A DNA stretch of 64,000 bases from Bacillota bacterium (GTDB taxonomy: Bacteria > Bacillota > UBA4882 > UBA8346): NCBI GenBank assembly GCA_023392595.1, contig JAEVYU010000012.1:186001-250000 (forward strand). Direction: 5' to 3'. Position 1 is the stretch's first letter; every line of letters begins with the position of its first letter. A program made the translations under genes and the position numbers. The notes beneath the pieces were generated by a model. It saw nothing but the letters and a program-made list of their open reading frames with translations, ran no database searches and was not told where the DNA came from. Positions 54,146 through 62,453 of the stretch are shown here, one piece after another.

Positions 54146-55156
54146 TTATTTTAGCCTTAAACTTTCTATAGTCCGCCGCGCCCAATCGGAGTCATTGAAC
54201 ACCGCCCGGCCGACTCCAATCAAATCGGCTTTGCCTTCCGCCATTAGTTTTTCACCAGCCTGGGCTTCCATGATTCCGCCCGTGAGTATGACGGGCAAAG
54301 AGACGACCTTCTTCACCGCTTCGCTGAGGGGAGCAAAATATCCTTGATTCTCCGGGCTATAGGGAATGCCCGGTACGTTATATCCTGAGAACCCTCCGGA
54401 GATATCGAGGATATCCATACCGGCTTTTTCAAATTCTTCGGCTGCCAGTTGACTATCTTCGATAGTACTTCCTCCAGGTATAAAATCGGAAGCCCCTAAT
54501 CTAAGCAAAATCAGAGACTCATCACCTACTGCCGCCCGAACAGCCCCAATTACTTTTTGGTGAATGCGAATCCGGTTTCTGATGTTTCCTCCGTAAAGAT
54601 CCTTTCGTTTATTGGTCAAAGGCGAAAAAAATTGATTTAACAAATATCCATGGGCTGAATGAATCTCTACGCCGTCAAAACCGGCTGTGATGGCCCGGCG
54701 AGCGGCAGTTGCGAATTCAGTTACCAAATGTTCAATTTCATCGGCTTTTAGTTCCCGGGGGGTTGACCCTAAACGGGGGTTGGGCACTGCAGAAGGCCCT
54801 ACCGGGGTAAAACCGGTAATTACTTCCTTGGCGGCGCTTCCGGCGTGATTCATTTGGATGATACATTTCGAACCATTTTTATGAATGACCTGAGCCAATT
54901 GGCGTAAGCCGTCAATTACTGAATCCTCTGCAATTGAAAGTTGATTTTCACTGGCCTTTCCTTCCGGCGCAATAAAACTGTGTTCAATGATAACCAGCGA
55001 AAAGTTTCCTCCCGCGGATTTCTCCCCATAGTAATCCAACAGACCCTGACTTACTTTACCATCAAAATTAGCTTTCGCCGTCGCCATCGGCGGCATGACC
55101 AGCCGGTTTTTCAAAGTGTGCCGCCCCACTTGAAGCGGTTCCAACATATAAGACAT
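54146..55156 (-). CDS. NADH:flavin oxidoreductase, old yellow enzyme family
   Basis: The 336-residue product is a single FMN-binding TIM barrel. It starts MSYMLEPLQVGRHTLKNRLV; GFDGVEIHSAHGYLLNQFFS (His-Gly 'HxxxG' region and the proton donor area), NRIRIHQKVIGAVRAAVGDE and LTGGIMEAQAGEKLMAEGKA (phosphate-binding loop) are canonical. It lacks the FAD/4Fe-4S C-terminal half of 2,4-dienoyl-CoA reductase, so it is the short OYE/YqjM-type ene-reductase for enones, nitro-compounds and quinones. CAGGGGGGAAAAGTA precedes the ATG. Confidence 0.94.
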   Translation of the reverse strand: MSYMLEPLQVGRHTLKNRLVMPPMATAKANFDGKVSQGLLDYYGEKSAGGNFSLVIIEHSFIAPEGKASENQLSIAEDSVIDGLRQLAQVIHKNGSKCIIQMNHAGSAAKEVITGFTPVGPSAVPNPRLGSTPRELKADEIEHLVTEFATAARRAITAGFDGVEIHSAHGYLLNQFFSPLTNKRKDLYGGNIRNRIRIHQKVIGAVRAAVGDESLILLRLGASDFIPGGSTIEDSQLAAEEFEKAGMDILDISGGFSGYNVPGIPYSPENQGYFAPLSEAVKKVVSLPVILTGGIMEAQAGEKLMAEGKADLIGVGRAVFNDSDWARRTIESLRLK

Positions 55157-55324
55157 TACTTTTCCCCCCTGATAAATCTCAAGCCCATTTCAAAAACGTT
55201 TTGACAGGCTATAGGAAATACTTCCTTACGCAATCTGGCCTTCTTTTCAACATCAAACCCCGATGTTTCATATTTATCGTATTTCATTCACCGACTTTTA
55301 ATTTAATTTGAATTCATGAACCTA

Positions 55325-56098
55325 TTAGAACCCCGGTATTTTTGCTTCACAGGGAACACCGCTCTGGCACTTTCCGCATCCATATCGCGGTTTAAAGCGG
55401 TTTAAAACCCGATCCAGGTATTCTCCGCATACCTGATTATCCTTCCCCGCTTCAGTAACAGCCAAGGGTGGGCACCGTAAAATACAGGCACCGCATTTTG
55501 TGCAGTATTCATCGAATGATTGATATTGGCGGGGCGTCAGCTCCAGATGCAGGTTGCATATTACACTACCGATTCTCCCGGCTGAACCACACCGGGTAAT
55601 TAAAGAACGGCTCAAGCTGAAGGTACCTAATCCGGCGATAAATGAGACATGCCGCTCCGACCAATTGCTGATTCTATTGATAACTTTAAACCGCGGATCA
55701 AGGCTAGGCGCTAAGGCTCGATATCCTTTATCTATTAGATTCTGAATCAAATACTGACTAAGAGAACGGTTAAACTGCTCACCTTCGATCCTCCCATACA
55801 ACCATTCCTTGGCTGGAAGTCCGGGGATCCGGTTTGCTTTTCGAACTTTATCGCTAAAGGGAAGAAAATAGGATACTACACTGGTTGCTTCAGTCAGCCA
55901 TTCGCTAGGCGACATATGAGAGGGTCCGACTATCGAGGATTCTTTTAACGCCATAAAAAGAGGGTCACCGGCATCAGCCACCGCCAATAACGGACTATCA
56001 AATAATTGTAAATTATCAAGTTCGGCTACTCGATTCTTCGGGCTAGTTTCAGTATATTCCCGCGCCAGAGTTTGAATCTCATTTAAATCAAGAGACAT
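55325..56098 (-). CDS. QueG-like 4Fe-4S protein
   Basis: About 257 residues from the ATG at 56098 (GGGGGTG upstream). The C-terminal part has ferredoxin-type clusters: CTKCGACILRCPP, then CGEYLDR and CGKCQSGVPC. The middle, including the short segment SWLTEATSVVSYFLPF-like text and ISNWSERHVSFIAGLGTF, resembles the epoxyqueuosine reductase (QueG/DUF1730) group that uses these clusters with cobalamin. It is shorter than QueG and has no HEAT domain, so it belongs to the related reductase subgroup with unknown substrate. Located in the redox gene run. Confidence 0.85.
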   Translation of the reverse strand: MSLDLNEIQTLAREYTETSPKNRVAELDNLQLFDSPLLAVADAGDPLFMALKESSIVGPSHMSPSEWLTEATSVVSYFLPFSDKVRKANRIPGLPAKEWLYGRIEGEQFNRSLSQYLIQNLIDKGYRALAPSLDPRFKVINRISNWSERHVSFIAGLGTFSLSRSLITRCGSAGRIGSVICNLHLELTPRQYQSFDEYCTKCGACILRCPPLAVTEAGKDNQVCGEYLDRVLNRFKPRYGCGKCQSGVPCEAKIPGF

Positions 56099-56119
56099 CT
56101 TGCACCCCCAAACCAAAAA

Positions 56120-56510
56120 TTAATCAACCCTAACCGATGAATCTTGTGATTGTTTGCGATGTTCGACGTATTCCACGGTCGTACCGTCCAAATGTTTGAC
56201 GGTCATATTCATCCCTGTTGGGACTGCTTTTAAATCCCTAATTATCGTAGCGCCATTGATTAACAAGAATTCCCGAAACTCCGTAATGGAATCAACCAAA
56301 AAAGTAGCTTTGGTATCTTTAAATGGCTTCAATGCTTCATCGGTGCCCGATAAAATCAACAGCTCCCCAACTTGGGCCAATACCAAATTAACTTCCCGGT
56401 AATCCAGTTTCCATGTACATTTGGTGTTGAATAACTTTTCATAAAAATCAACTGCTGAGACGATTTCATGAACATAAATCCCGGCTTAGAACCTTTTTCA
56501 CTTCCATCAT
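56120..56510 (-). pseudogene. VOC-family (glyoxalase-like) protein, frameshifted
   Basis: CCGGAGGGTCA precedes an ATG at 56510 (followed by a second). The frame reads MMEVKKVLSRDLCS and stops, but one base on, the reading frame continues AGIYVHEIVSAVDFYEKLFN and TKCTWKLDY, the opening of a VOC domain, then the frame at 56386-56120 (LVLAQVGELLILSG, ATFLVDSITEFREFLL, HLDGTTVEYVEH). Deleting a single base near 56482-56488 would restore a product of about 130 residues. The family includes glyoxalase and antibiotic-binding proteins. The break may be real or a sequencing error. Confidence 0.8.
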
Positions 56511-56577
56511 TGACCCTCCGGTAATTCTTTATCGAATCAAATAAACTTCACCATGGATGGATGTTAAGTTTCATCTT

Positions 56578-57480
56578 TTAGATTTCAATTTCGGTTTTAA
56601 ACACAATTACCGCTTCTCCCGCTATTTTCACTTCAACCGGTTGATGGTTTGCGATTTGAACTTTAACTTCAACTATTCCCGGTCGATGAACGGCTTCTCC
56701 TTGTTTGCCTTTAAAATTAAATTCACTTCTTGAATCATCAACCAATCTATGATGGACCAGGTAAGCTCCGAGTGGTCCATTCGCATTGCCGGTAACCGGA
56801 TCTTCATTAATTCCAATGGCTGGCGCAAACATCCGTCCATGAGTTAAAATATCCGTAGAATCGGAATCCAAAGTGAAGACAAAGTAACCGCTACAACCAA
56901 TGAACCGGCTTAAGTCGGCCAGTTTATCAAAGTGGGGCGCTAATTGATTCAAGCGAGCCCTATTTTTGATGCCAATCATTACTTTTGGATGTCCCGTCGA
57001 AACGATTTGGATCGGACAGTTCTCATATAAATCCTCTTCTTTTAAATCCAAGGCTCGGGTAATCCTAGCCTTGGATTCGCTTTCAAAAACCGTTCCAAAT
57101 TCAATTTTCCCCTGAGTCATAACCACTCTATAATCGGTATTGGTTTTTATAATTTCAAATGGTAATATACCAATCTGGGTTCGCATTCGATACAAGGAAC
57201 TTCCCAAATTTTCCTCAACTGCTTTGGCATACATTGCGGCAATCGTAGCATGCCCGCAAGTTGGGACCTCAGTTTTAGGAGTAAAATATCGTATCACGCC
57301 GTCACACTCTTTTCCATCCGGCGGAAATAAAAACGAAGTCTCCGAGTTATTCAACTCCCGAGCGATCCTTTGCATTTGCATCTCTGTTAAACCATCCGCA
57401 TCAAGAACCACTCCGGCAGGATTGCCTTGAAAAACTTCTTTGGTAAACGAGTCGATTTGATAAACGATATATTTCTTCAT
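56578..57480 (-). CDS. PhzF-family isomerase/epimerase
   Basis: About 300 residues starting MKKYIVYQIDSFTKEVFQGN; GNPAGVVLDA, the catalytic Glu in LNNSETSFLFP and the second-half motif DPVTGNANGPLGAYLV are those of the PhzF/DAP-epimerase fold. The family isomerises varied small acids without metals or cofactors; a phenazine role is not implied because no other phz gene is present. GGGGGAAACGG precedes the ATG at 57480; the frame up to 57507 is unlikely. Confidence 0.93.
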   Translation of the reverse strand: MKKYIVYQIDSFTKEVFQGNPAGVVLDADGLTEMQMQRIARELNNSETSFLFPPDGKECDGVIRYFTPKTEVPTCGHATIAAMYAKAVEENLGSSLYRMRTQIGILPFEIIKTNTDYRVVMTQGKIEFGTVFESESKARITRALDLKEEDLYENCPIQIVSTGHPKVMIGIKNRARLNQLAPHFDKLADLSRFIGCSGYFVFTLDSDSTDILTHGRMFAPAIGINEDPVTGNANGPLGAYLVHHRLVDDSRSEFNFKGKQGEAVHRPGIVEVKVQIANHQPVEVKIAGEAVIVFKTEIEI

Positions 57481-57525
57481 CCGTTTCCCCCGCTTACTCC
57501 TTGCCATACATAAAACTTTTCCTAC

Positions 57526-58035
57526 TTAATCTTCGAAATTGATTACCAAGTCCTCAACCGGTTTTCTGGATTTATTAGGGGCAAATCCTTTAGCATATCC
57601 TAAAGGTGTAAATGCCACCGGCTCCATTGAATTGTCCAAACCCAACACATTCCGGGCTGCCTCCGGATCAAAAGCGCCAATCCAACAAGTACCCAAACCC
57701 AAAGCCGTGGCTGCCAAGATCATGTGATCCATCACAATGGCCGCGTCCACATCGGAATAATTTTTACCATCCTTCCGGACCCAATTTTCTCCCGGAGTTG
57801 AACAAACGCAAAGGACATTTGGGGCCTCACAAAACCAATCTTTGGGATATATTTTCTTTAATTCATTCTGTCTTCCTTTTGTTGAAATCACTATAATCTT
57901 AAATGCCTGGCGGTTACATGCCGTGGGAGCCAACCTGGCTGCTTCCATAATCTGTTCCAGTTTCTCAGCTTCAACCGGGTCAGGGCGATAAGAGCGAACG
58001 CTATAACGCTGTTCAAGCACATTAAAAAAATCCAT
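57526..58035 (-). CDS. Nitroreductase-family FMN protein
   Basis: The 169-residue product begins MDFFNVLEQRYSVRSYRPDP, a typical nitroreductase N-terminus (RYSVRxY), with FMN contacts in APTACNRQAFKIIV and ATALGLGTCWIGAFDPEA. It reduces nitro groups, quinones or related electrophiles with NAD(P)H. GGAGGAATCATA precedes the ATG. It lies between the PhzF and flavodoxin-like genes, all on the same strand. Confidence 0.94.
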   Translation of the reverse strand: MDFFNVLEQRYSVRSYRPDPVEAEKLEQIMEAARLAPTACNRQAFKIIVISTKGRQNELKKIYPKDWFCEAPNVLCVCSTPGENWVRKDGKNYSDVDAAIVMDHMILAATALGLGTCWIGAFDPEAARNVLGLDNSMEPVAFTPLGYAKGFAPNKSRKPVEDLVINFED

Positions 58036-58110
58036 TATGATTCCTCCTTTTCAAAACGAAAAGCTTATATCCAAATTAACAGTATAGCAATAATCTCATG
58101 GATTCTATAA

Positions 58111-58689
58111 TCATTGATGGAGCTTTTTCAAAACGTCGGCCATGTTTTGTCCCAAAATTTCAAAAGTGTGAATTCCCTCTTCATCTTTTTGGACATCCCC
58201 CGGTTCAAGAGATAGCGTCATATTCCAATAGCTGGAACTTGGAATGATCATCTCAGCAATTCCAAAGAAAAAGTTTATGGCTGAATAAGTAAAAGTTGAA
58301 CCGGCACGCCGGACTGAAACCACCGCCGCCCCAACCTTGCCCCTTAGAATCCCTCCGCCATTAGCCTTGTTAACAAACCCTGAGCGGTCAATAAGGGCCT
58401 TAACTTCTGTTGATACATTACTGAAATAAGTGGGGGAACCAATCATGATCCCATCCGCTTCCTTCATTTTTTGAATAAAAGTGTTCATCTCGTCATCTTG
58501 TCGGACACAACGGCAGTCTTTTTTTTCATAACATTTACCGCAAGCCATACAACCGAATACTTTCCGTCCCCCTAATTGGATAAGCTCAGTTTCAATGCCT
58601 TCCTTAGCCAACTCCTTAAAGACCATTTCAATACTTTGGGCCGTATTTCCATTTACTCTGGGACTACCGTTAAATGCCACTACTTTCAT
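58111..58689 (-). CDS. Flavodoxin-like NAD(P)H-dependent FMN reductase
   Basis: About 192 residues starting MKVVAFNGSPRVNGNTAQSI, the FMN phosphate loop of the flavodoxin-like (IsdR/NQO-like) group, followed by GCMACGKCYEKKDCRC (a Cys-rich insertion common in this subfamily) and DGIMIGSPTYFSNVSTEVKA. It moves electrons from NAD(P)H to a quinone or other acceptor. GGAGGGGG is 9 bases before the ATG at 58689; the ATG at 58698 is too close to it. Divergent from the HxlR regulator, whose likely target it is. Confidence 0.93.
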   Translation of the reverse strand: MKVVAFNGSPRVNGNTAQSIEMVFKELAKEGIETELIQLGGRKVFGCMACGKCYEKKDCRCVRQDDEMNTFIQKMKEADGIMIGSPTYFSNVSTEVKALIDRSGFVNKANGGGILRGKVGAAVVSVRRAGSTFTYSAINFFFGIAEMIIPSSSYWNMTLSLEPGDVQKDEEGIHTFEILGQNMADVLKKLHQ

Positions 58690-58904
58690 CTTCGACATCC
58701 CCCTCCAGTATTATCTTGATAAAATGAACTTTCCGATCATCCTGAATGGTTCCTTGAAAAGCAAAGAAGTGAGCTTTCCAATTCCCACCATGTTTGATAT
58801 AATCATAGATATTACACAAATAAAAATCAAGTACCAACTTTTCAGTGTCATAGTACCCAAAAAGAAACCATTCCCATACATTGTCATAAAGAGAGGCTTT
58901 CATC

Positions 58905-59294
58905 ATGATCCAATTTCGCAATACCCATTACCAATGTTCCATGGAATTAACCCTGGCACTAATTGGCGGCAAATGGAAATCGTTGATTCTCTGGCGGTTA
59001 GGGGATAACACCCTTCGTTTCAGCGAGTTAAAAAAGAGCTTGCCTCAAGTCACCCAAAAGATGTTAACCCAACAATTGCGAGAGTTAGAGGAAGACGGTT
59101 TGGTTCATCGCCATGTATATACCCAAGTCCCACCCCGGGTCGAATACTCACTGACCCAGGCAGGGAAAAGCATTTTGCCAATCCTTAATACCATGTGTGA
59201 ATGGGGACTACAATATATTACTTCTTTCAAAAAGGAAAATACCAATGATTCATGTTCATCTTCGAAATTAATCCAACACAAATCTGGGAAGTAA
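58905..59294 (+). CDS. HxlR-family transcriptional regulator
   Basis: The 129-residue product has one Cys in the N-terminal segment HYQCSMELTLALIGGKWKSL (the conserved HxlR Cys-Pro/Gly-Gly-Lys-Trp region) and a winged helix: RFSELKKSLPQVTQKMLTQQ, LREL, EEDGLVHRHVYTQVPPRVEY. HxlR proteins respond to electrophiles, quinones or oxidants through that Cys and control divergent redox genes. GAGAGGC precedes the ATG. The 215-base gap to the divergent gene should hold its operator. Confidence 0.94.
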   Translation: MIQFRNTHYQCSMELTLALIGGKWKSLILWRLGDNTLRFSELKKSLPQVTQKMLTQQLRELEEDGLVHRHVYTQVPPRVEYSLTQAGKSILPILNTMCEWGLQYITSFKKENTNDSCSSSKLIQHKSGK

Positions 59295-59384
59295 CAAAAT
59301 TATCCATTTTCAAAGGAATTTCAAATTTTCGATTTCGATATACAGGATGGGAGTCAAAGGAAAAACTAAGGAGGAACTAAAAAC

Positions 59385-59618
59385 TTGGCCATCTCATCAG
59401 TCAATAATAATCCATCGATTTTATCTCGTGTTTTACCATTTAAATCCAAAGATGTTGCCTCCCCGGATAAAAATAAAATTTCCAGCCCCGACGGAGACAC
59501 GCTTAAATTATCGGATCGCACCCCAAAAGTAGCGTTCAAAACGACAGTTTATACGCCGCCCAAACCAGTCAATCCATTGGACTCTACCGTGAAGACTGCA
59601 AATGTTGCCGCCAATTGA
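59385..59618 (+). CDS. Small hypothetical protein, TTG start
   Basis: AAGGAGGAACTAAAAAC directly before a TTG at 59385 is a very strong ribosome binding site. The 77-residue product starts MAISSVNNNPSILSRVLPFK and is rich in Ser, Pro, Lys and Asp, with no membrane segment or known motif; it looks disordered (SPDKNKISSPDGDTLKLSD). Small Ser/Pro-rich proteins of this kind occur among spore or secreted structural proteins, but no role can be assigned. The following 200 bases to the terminator hold no gene. Confidence 0.55.
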   Translation: MAISSVNNNPSILSRVLPFKSKDVASPDKNKISSPDGDTLKLSDRTPKVAFKTTVYTPPKPVNPLDSTVKTANVAAN

Positions 59619-59818
59619 CTTGAAAAAAATACCGGCAACTGCAAAATAATGACACCGGTTTATTGATTTTCTCGAAACCAAGGCCGCATAGTGAGAGTGA
59701 ATGTACATAAGATATATAAGCTTGGACACTATTCGTTTTAATCCGGCACTTGTTATATTCTCAGTCGTAATTTTTGAAGTTCGCCATTGACTCCCTCCCA
59801 AACATATAAATCTTTAAA

Positions 59819-59850
59819 GCAAAAGACGATGATAGTTCATCGTCTTTTGC
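59819..59850. terminator. Intrinsic terminator between convergent genes
   Basis: GCAAAAGACGATGA (59819-59832) and TCATCGTCTTTTGC (59837-59850) form a perfect 14-bp stem with a 4-base loop. It ends both the small gene at 59385 and the secreted protein gene at 59870. Confidence 0.85.
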
Positions 59851-59869
59851 TCTTAACATCATCCAATTT

Positions 59870-60652
59870 CTAATGCAGTTCCGCCGCTGCTTTTTCGGGA
59901 TCCGGTGGGCTCTGAGGATGAGGCGCGGACGCGCCAAAGCCTCTCCCCGCCTTCATCGGTTCAGGCATAACTTCGGATATTGCGGCCATCACATCCGCTT
60001 GCTTTTGGGTAATGACTCCAGATTGGACCAATAGGGCAAAAAAGTCATTCGATTTATCTTTGATGCCTTTATCTTTCTCAAATTTTTCGATATGTTTTTT
60101 ACTGGGTCCATTTGAAATTTTGTCAATATAAAACTTTAAAATAATATCTTTTTGCTTAACGGTAATTGCTTTAGAATGAACAAGTCCATCGAGTTTCTTT
60201 TGCAGATCGGCTTTCATTTTTTCCAGATCCGGCCGATATGGCATTTCTCGTAATCCGGGAAAATCGCTAGGAGCAACTCTCTCAATAACCGCTGCCTGGG
60301 CTTGGTTGATCACAACGTCCTTTACCAGTAAATGAATTGGATTATTGCCTTCTTTTGGAGGCTCAGCCATAGCCTTTGAATCCACCGGCTTTGCATCTTT
60401 CCTCGCCTTTTCAAAATACTCAATGATTTTTCCTTTTTGCTCAGGGGTGATTGCTTTTACCGCAACCAGTTCATCAAGGGCCTTCCCAAATTCCCCAACC
60501 GTTTCAACAGATCCCGCCGGCGGCGCTCCAGGCTCCCCCTGGAATCCCTCCAATACCTTCGGGGCCGTGTTATCTGCCCCAAAAACCATTCCGATAATTC
60601 CAAACATCAAAAGCCCGACCACAAGCATTGCCCAGAATTTTTTTGCTACCAT
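59870..60652 (-). CDS. Secreted helical-repeat protein (DUF2680-like units)
   Basis: About 260 residues from the ATG at 60652, chosen for GAGGAGGTATTTTG upstream. The N-terminal KKFWAMLVVGLLMFGIIGMVFGA is a signal peptide. The mature protein holds four short units of the 'xxGxITxxQxxxI' type: LVAVKAITPEQKGKIIEYFE, VVINQAQAAVIERVA, LVHSKAITVKQKDIILKFYI and LVQSGVITQKQADVMAAISE. This spacing is like DUF2680, found in secreted Bacillota proteins of unknown role. It is divergent from the gerA operon and shares its intergenic region, so it may also be made in spores. Confidence 0.8.
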   Translation of the reverse strand: MVAKKFWAMLVVGLLMFGIIGMVFGADNTAPKVLEGFQGEPGAPPAGSVETVGEFGKALDELVAVKAITPEQKGKIIEYFEKARKDAKPVDSKAMAEPPKEGNNPIHLLVKDVVINQAQAAVIERVAPSDFPGLREMPYRPDLEKMKADLQKKLDGLVHSKAITVKQKDIILKFYIDKISNGPSKKHIEKFEKDKGIKDKSNDFFALLVQSGVITQKQADVMAAISEVMPEPMKAGRGFGASAPHPQSPPDPEKAAAELH

Positions 60653-60771
60653 CAAAATACCTCCTCTATTTTTGTAATTCATAATCTTATTGTAAACACG
60701 CTTTATGTCGATCGAGTGAACGCTAGGTGTATGTACTGTGATCATCATCTTCTCTGATCCCTTCACAACTT

Positions 60772-60801
60772 GCATAGCGTTTTAATTTTTAATCCATAAT
60801 A
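60772..60801 (+). promoter_or_regulatory. Sigma-G-type promoter of the ger operon
   Basis: GCATA (60772-60776), exactly 18 bases, CATAATA (60795-60801). This fits the forespore sigma-G consensus GHATR, 18, CATNHTA at every fixed position, 35 bases before the gerA ATG. Germinant receptor operons are normally read by sigma-G. Confidence 0.75.
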
Positions 60802-60836
60802 AATCCGAATCAACGAATGGAAATTAAAGGAATACC

Positions 60837-62453
60837 ATGTACCGTCGCCTAAAACGTCGTATATTCAAAAAAATGCTTCAAGAAATTGAGCACATCAAAA
60901 TGGAATTTGCAGGGGATATTGCTCCATCGGAAAATATCTCAAGCAATCTTCAAAGCAATTTACAGAAGATCAACAACGCTCTTCATTCTAGCGCGGATTT
61001 AATGATCCGCCAGTTTACCATCAATATTAAAAATAGTCCTAAGGCAGCCTTAGTTTTTATTGATGGACTAACTGATAAAAAACAAATCGAATGGAGTATT
61101 TTGCAGCCCTTAATGGCTCAATCGCTGGAAGAATTAACATTATCAGTGCAGCAGGATTTATTAAAGCACATTAAAACCCAACTCATTACAACCGGGGATG
61201 CCAAAGAAATGGATGCTTTATCCGAAGTTATTGAGAGTATTTTGAAGGGTGATACGGCTCTGTTTGTCGATGGGGTTTCATCTGCTATTATTATGAGTAC
61301 TCCTGGTTGGGAAAAACGCGGGATTAAAGAGCCGGATTCAGAAGTCAATATCCGGGGCCCACGGGATGGCTTTGTCGAAACACTTCGGACGAATACAGCC
61401 CTGCTGCGCCGAAAGATCAGCCATCCAGACTTAACCTTGATTTCGATGACAATTGGTCAAAAAACCAAAACCAATGTCTGCATCGCTTACTTAAAAGGAA
61501 TCGCTCCAGATGCCCTCATTACGGAAATCGAACGAAGATTAAGAAGGATTCAAACCGATATTATCGTTGGTAGTGGAGGAATTGAGCAATTCATTGAGGA
61601 TAATCCATTATCTCCCTTTTCCACCCTTGGCTATACCGAAAGACCCGACGTCTTAGGAGCCAAATTATCGGAAGGCCGGGCCGCCGTCTTTACAGATGGC
61701 ACTCCGGTCGTCTTAACGATGCCCTTTTTATTCGTGGAAAATTTCCAATATCCTGATGATTATAACGTGCATTTTATTTATTCGACCTTGATTCGCTGGG
61801 TTCGTTATACTGCTTTTGCCATTAGTTTTTTGTCTCCTGCTGCCTATGTGGCGTTAACCTCTTTTCATCAGGAATTATTGCCGACGCCATTATTAATTAC
61901 CATGGTGGCCACCACCGAAACGACTCCTTTCCCCAGAGTAGTTGAAGTAATCGGTATGGGACTAATCTTTGAGATCATCCGTGAGGGCGGTATCAGATTG
62001 CCACGCCCTATCGGCCAGGCGATCAGTATTGTGGGCGCTTTGGTTATCGGACAAGCGGTCGTTCAAGCAGGACTGGTAGCCGCACCCACAGTAATCGTCA
62101 TCGCAATTACCGCGGTGACAACTTTTCTCTTCCCTACCTTAGTGGATGAAACAACAATCTTACGCATTTTATTAGTGGTCTTTACCGGATTTTTAGGAGC
62201 ATTTGGCCTTATAACCGGTTTGCTCGTTATACTCATCCATTTGACGGCGATTCGCTCATTCGGTGTACCCTATCTGGCTCCGTTAAGTCCGGTAGAGTTG
62301 CGCGGACTTGGCCAGGATGTCTTGATCCGGGCTCCTTGGTGGATGATGTGGAAAAGGCCGCAAATGCTTGCTACCGCGGATGCCAAGGAACGGCAGAAGT
62401 TCCGCTTGATGCCCCATCCTCCGAAAAAGGAACAGGATAAGCCACTAAAATGA
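60837..62453 (+). CDS. Germinant receptor A subunit (GerA family)
   Basis: The 538-residue product has a soluble N-terminal half (residues 1-290) and a membrane half with five or six helices. GerA-family text includes IIMSTPGWEKRGIKEPDSEV, the RGPRDGFVETLRTNTALLRR motif, FSTLGYTERPDVLGAKLSEG, PTPLLITMVATTETTPFPRV and GGIRLPRPIGQAISIVGALV. The A subunit, in the spore inner membrane, is part of the ligand-gated channel that triggers germination. AAAGGAATACC precedes the ATG. First gene of a gerA-gerC-gerB unit. Confidence 0.96.
   Translation: MYRRLKRRIFKKMLQEIEHIKMEFAGDIAPSENISSNLQSNLQKINNALHSSADLMIRQFTINIKNSPKAALVFIDGLTDKKQIEWSILQPLMAQSLEELTLSVQQDLLKHIKTQLITTGDAKEMDALSEVIESILKGDTALFVDGVSSAIIMSTPGWEKRGIKEPDSEVNIRGPRDGFVETLRTNTALLRRKISHPDLTLISMTIGQKTKTNVCIAYLKGIAPDALITEIERRLRRIQTDIIVGSGGIEQFIEDNPLSPFSTLGYTERPDVLGAKLSEGRAAVFTDGTPVVLTMPFLFVENFQYPDDYNVHFIYSTLIRWVRYTAFAISFLSPAAYVALTSFHQELLPTPLLITMVATTETTPFPRVVEVIGMGLIFEIIREGGIRLPRPIGQAISIVGALVIGQAVVQAGLVAAPTVIVIAITAVTTFLFPTLVDETTILRILLVVFTGFLGAFGLITGLLVILIHLTAIRSFGVPYLAPLSPVELRGLGQDVLIRAPWWMMWKRPQMLATADAKERQKFRLMPHPPKKEQDKPLK

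Noticed and set aside
58670..58921. Minus-strand frame of 83 codons between the flavodoxin-like and HxlR genes
   Set aside because: It covers the divergent promoter region, overlaps both starts and has no ribosome binding site.
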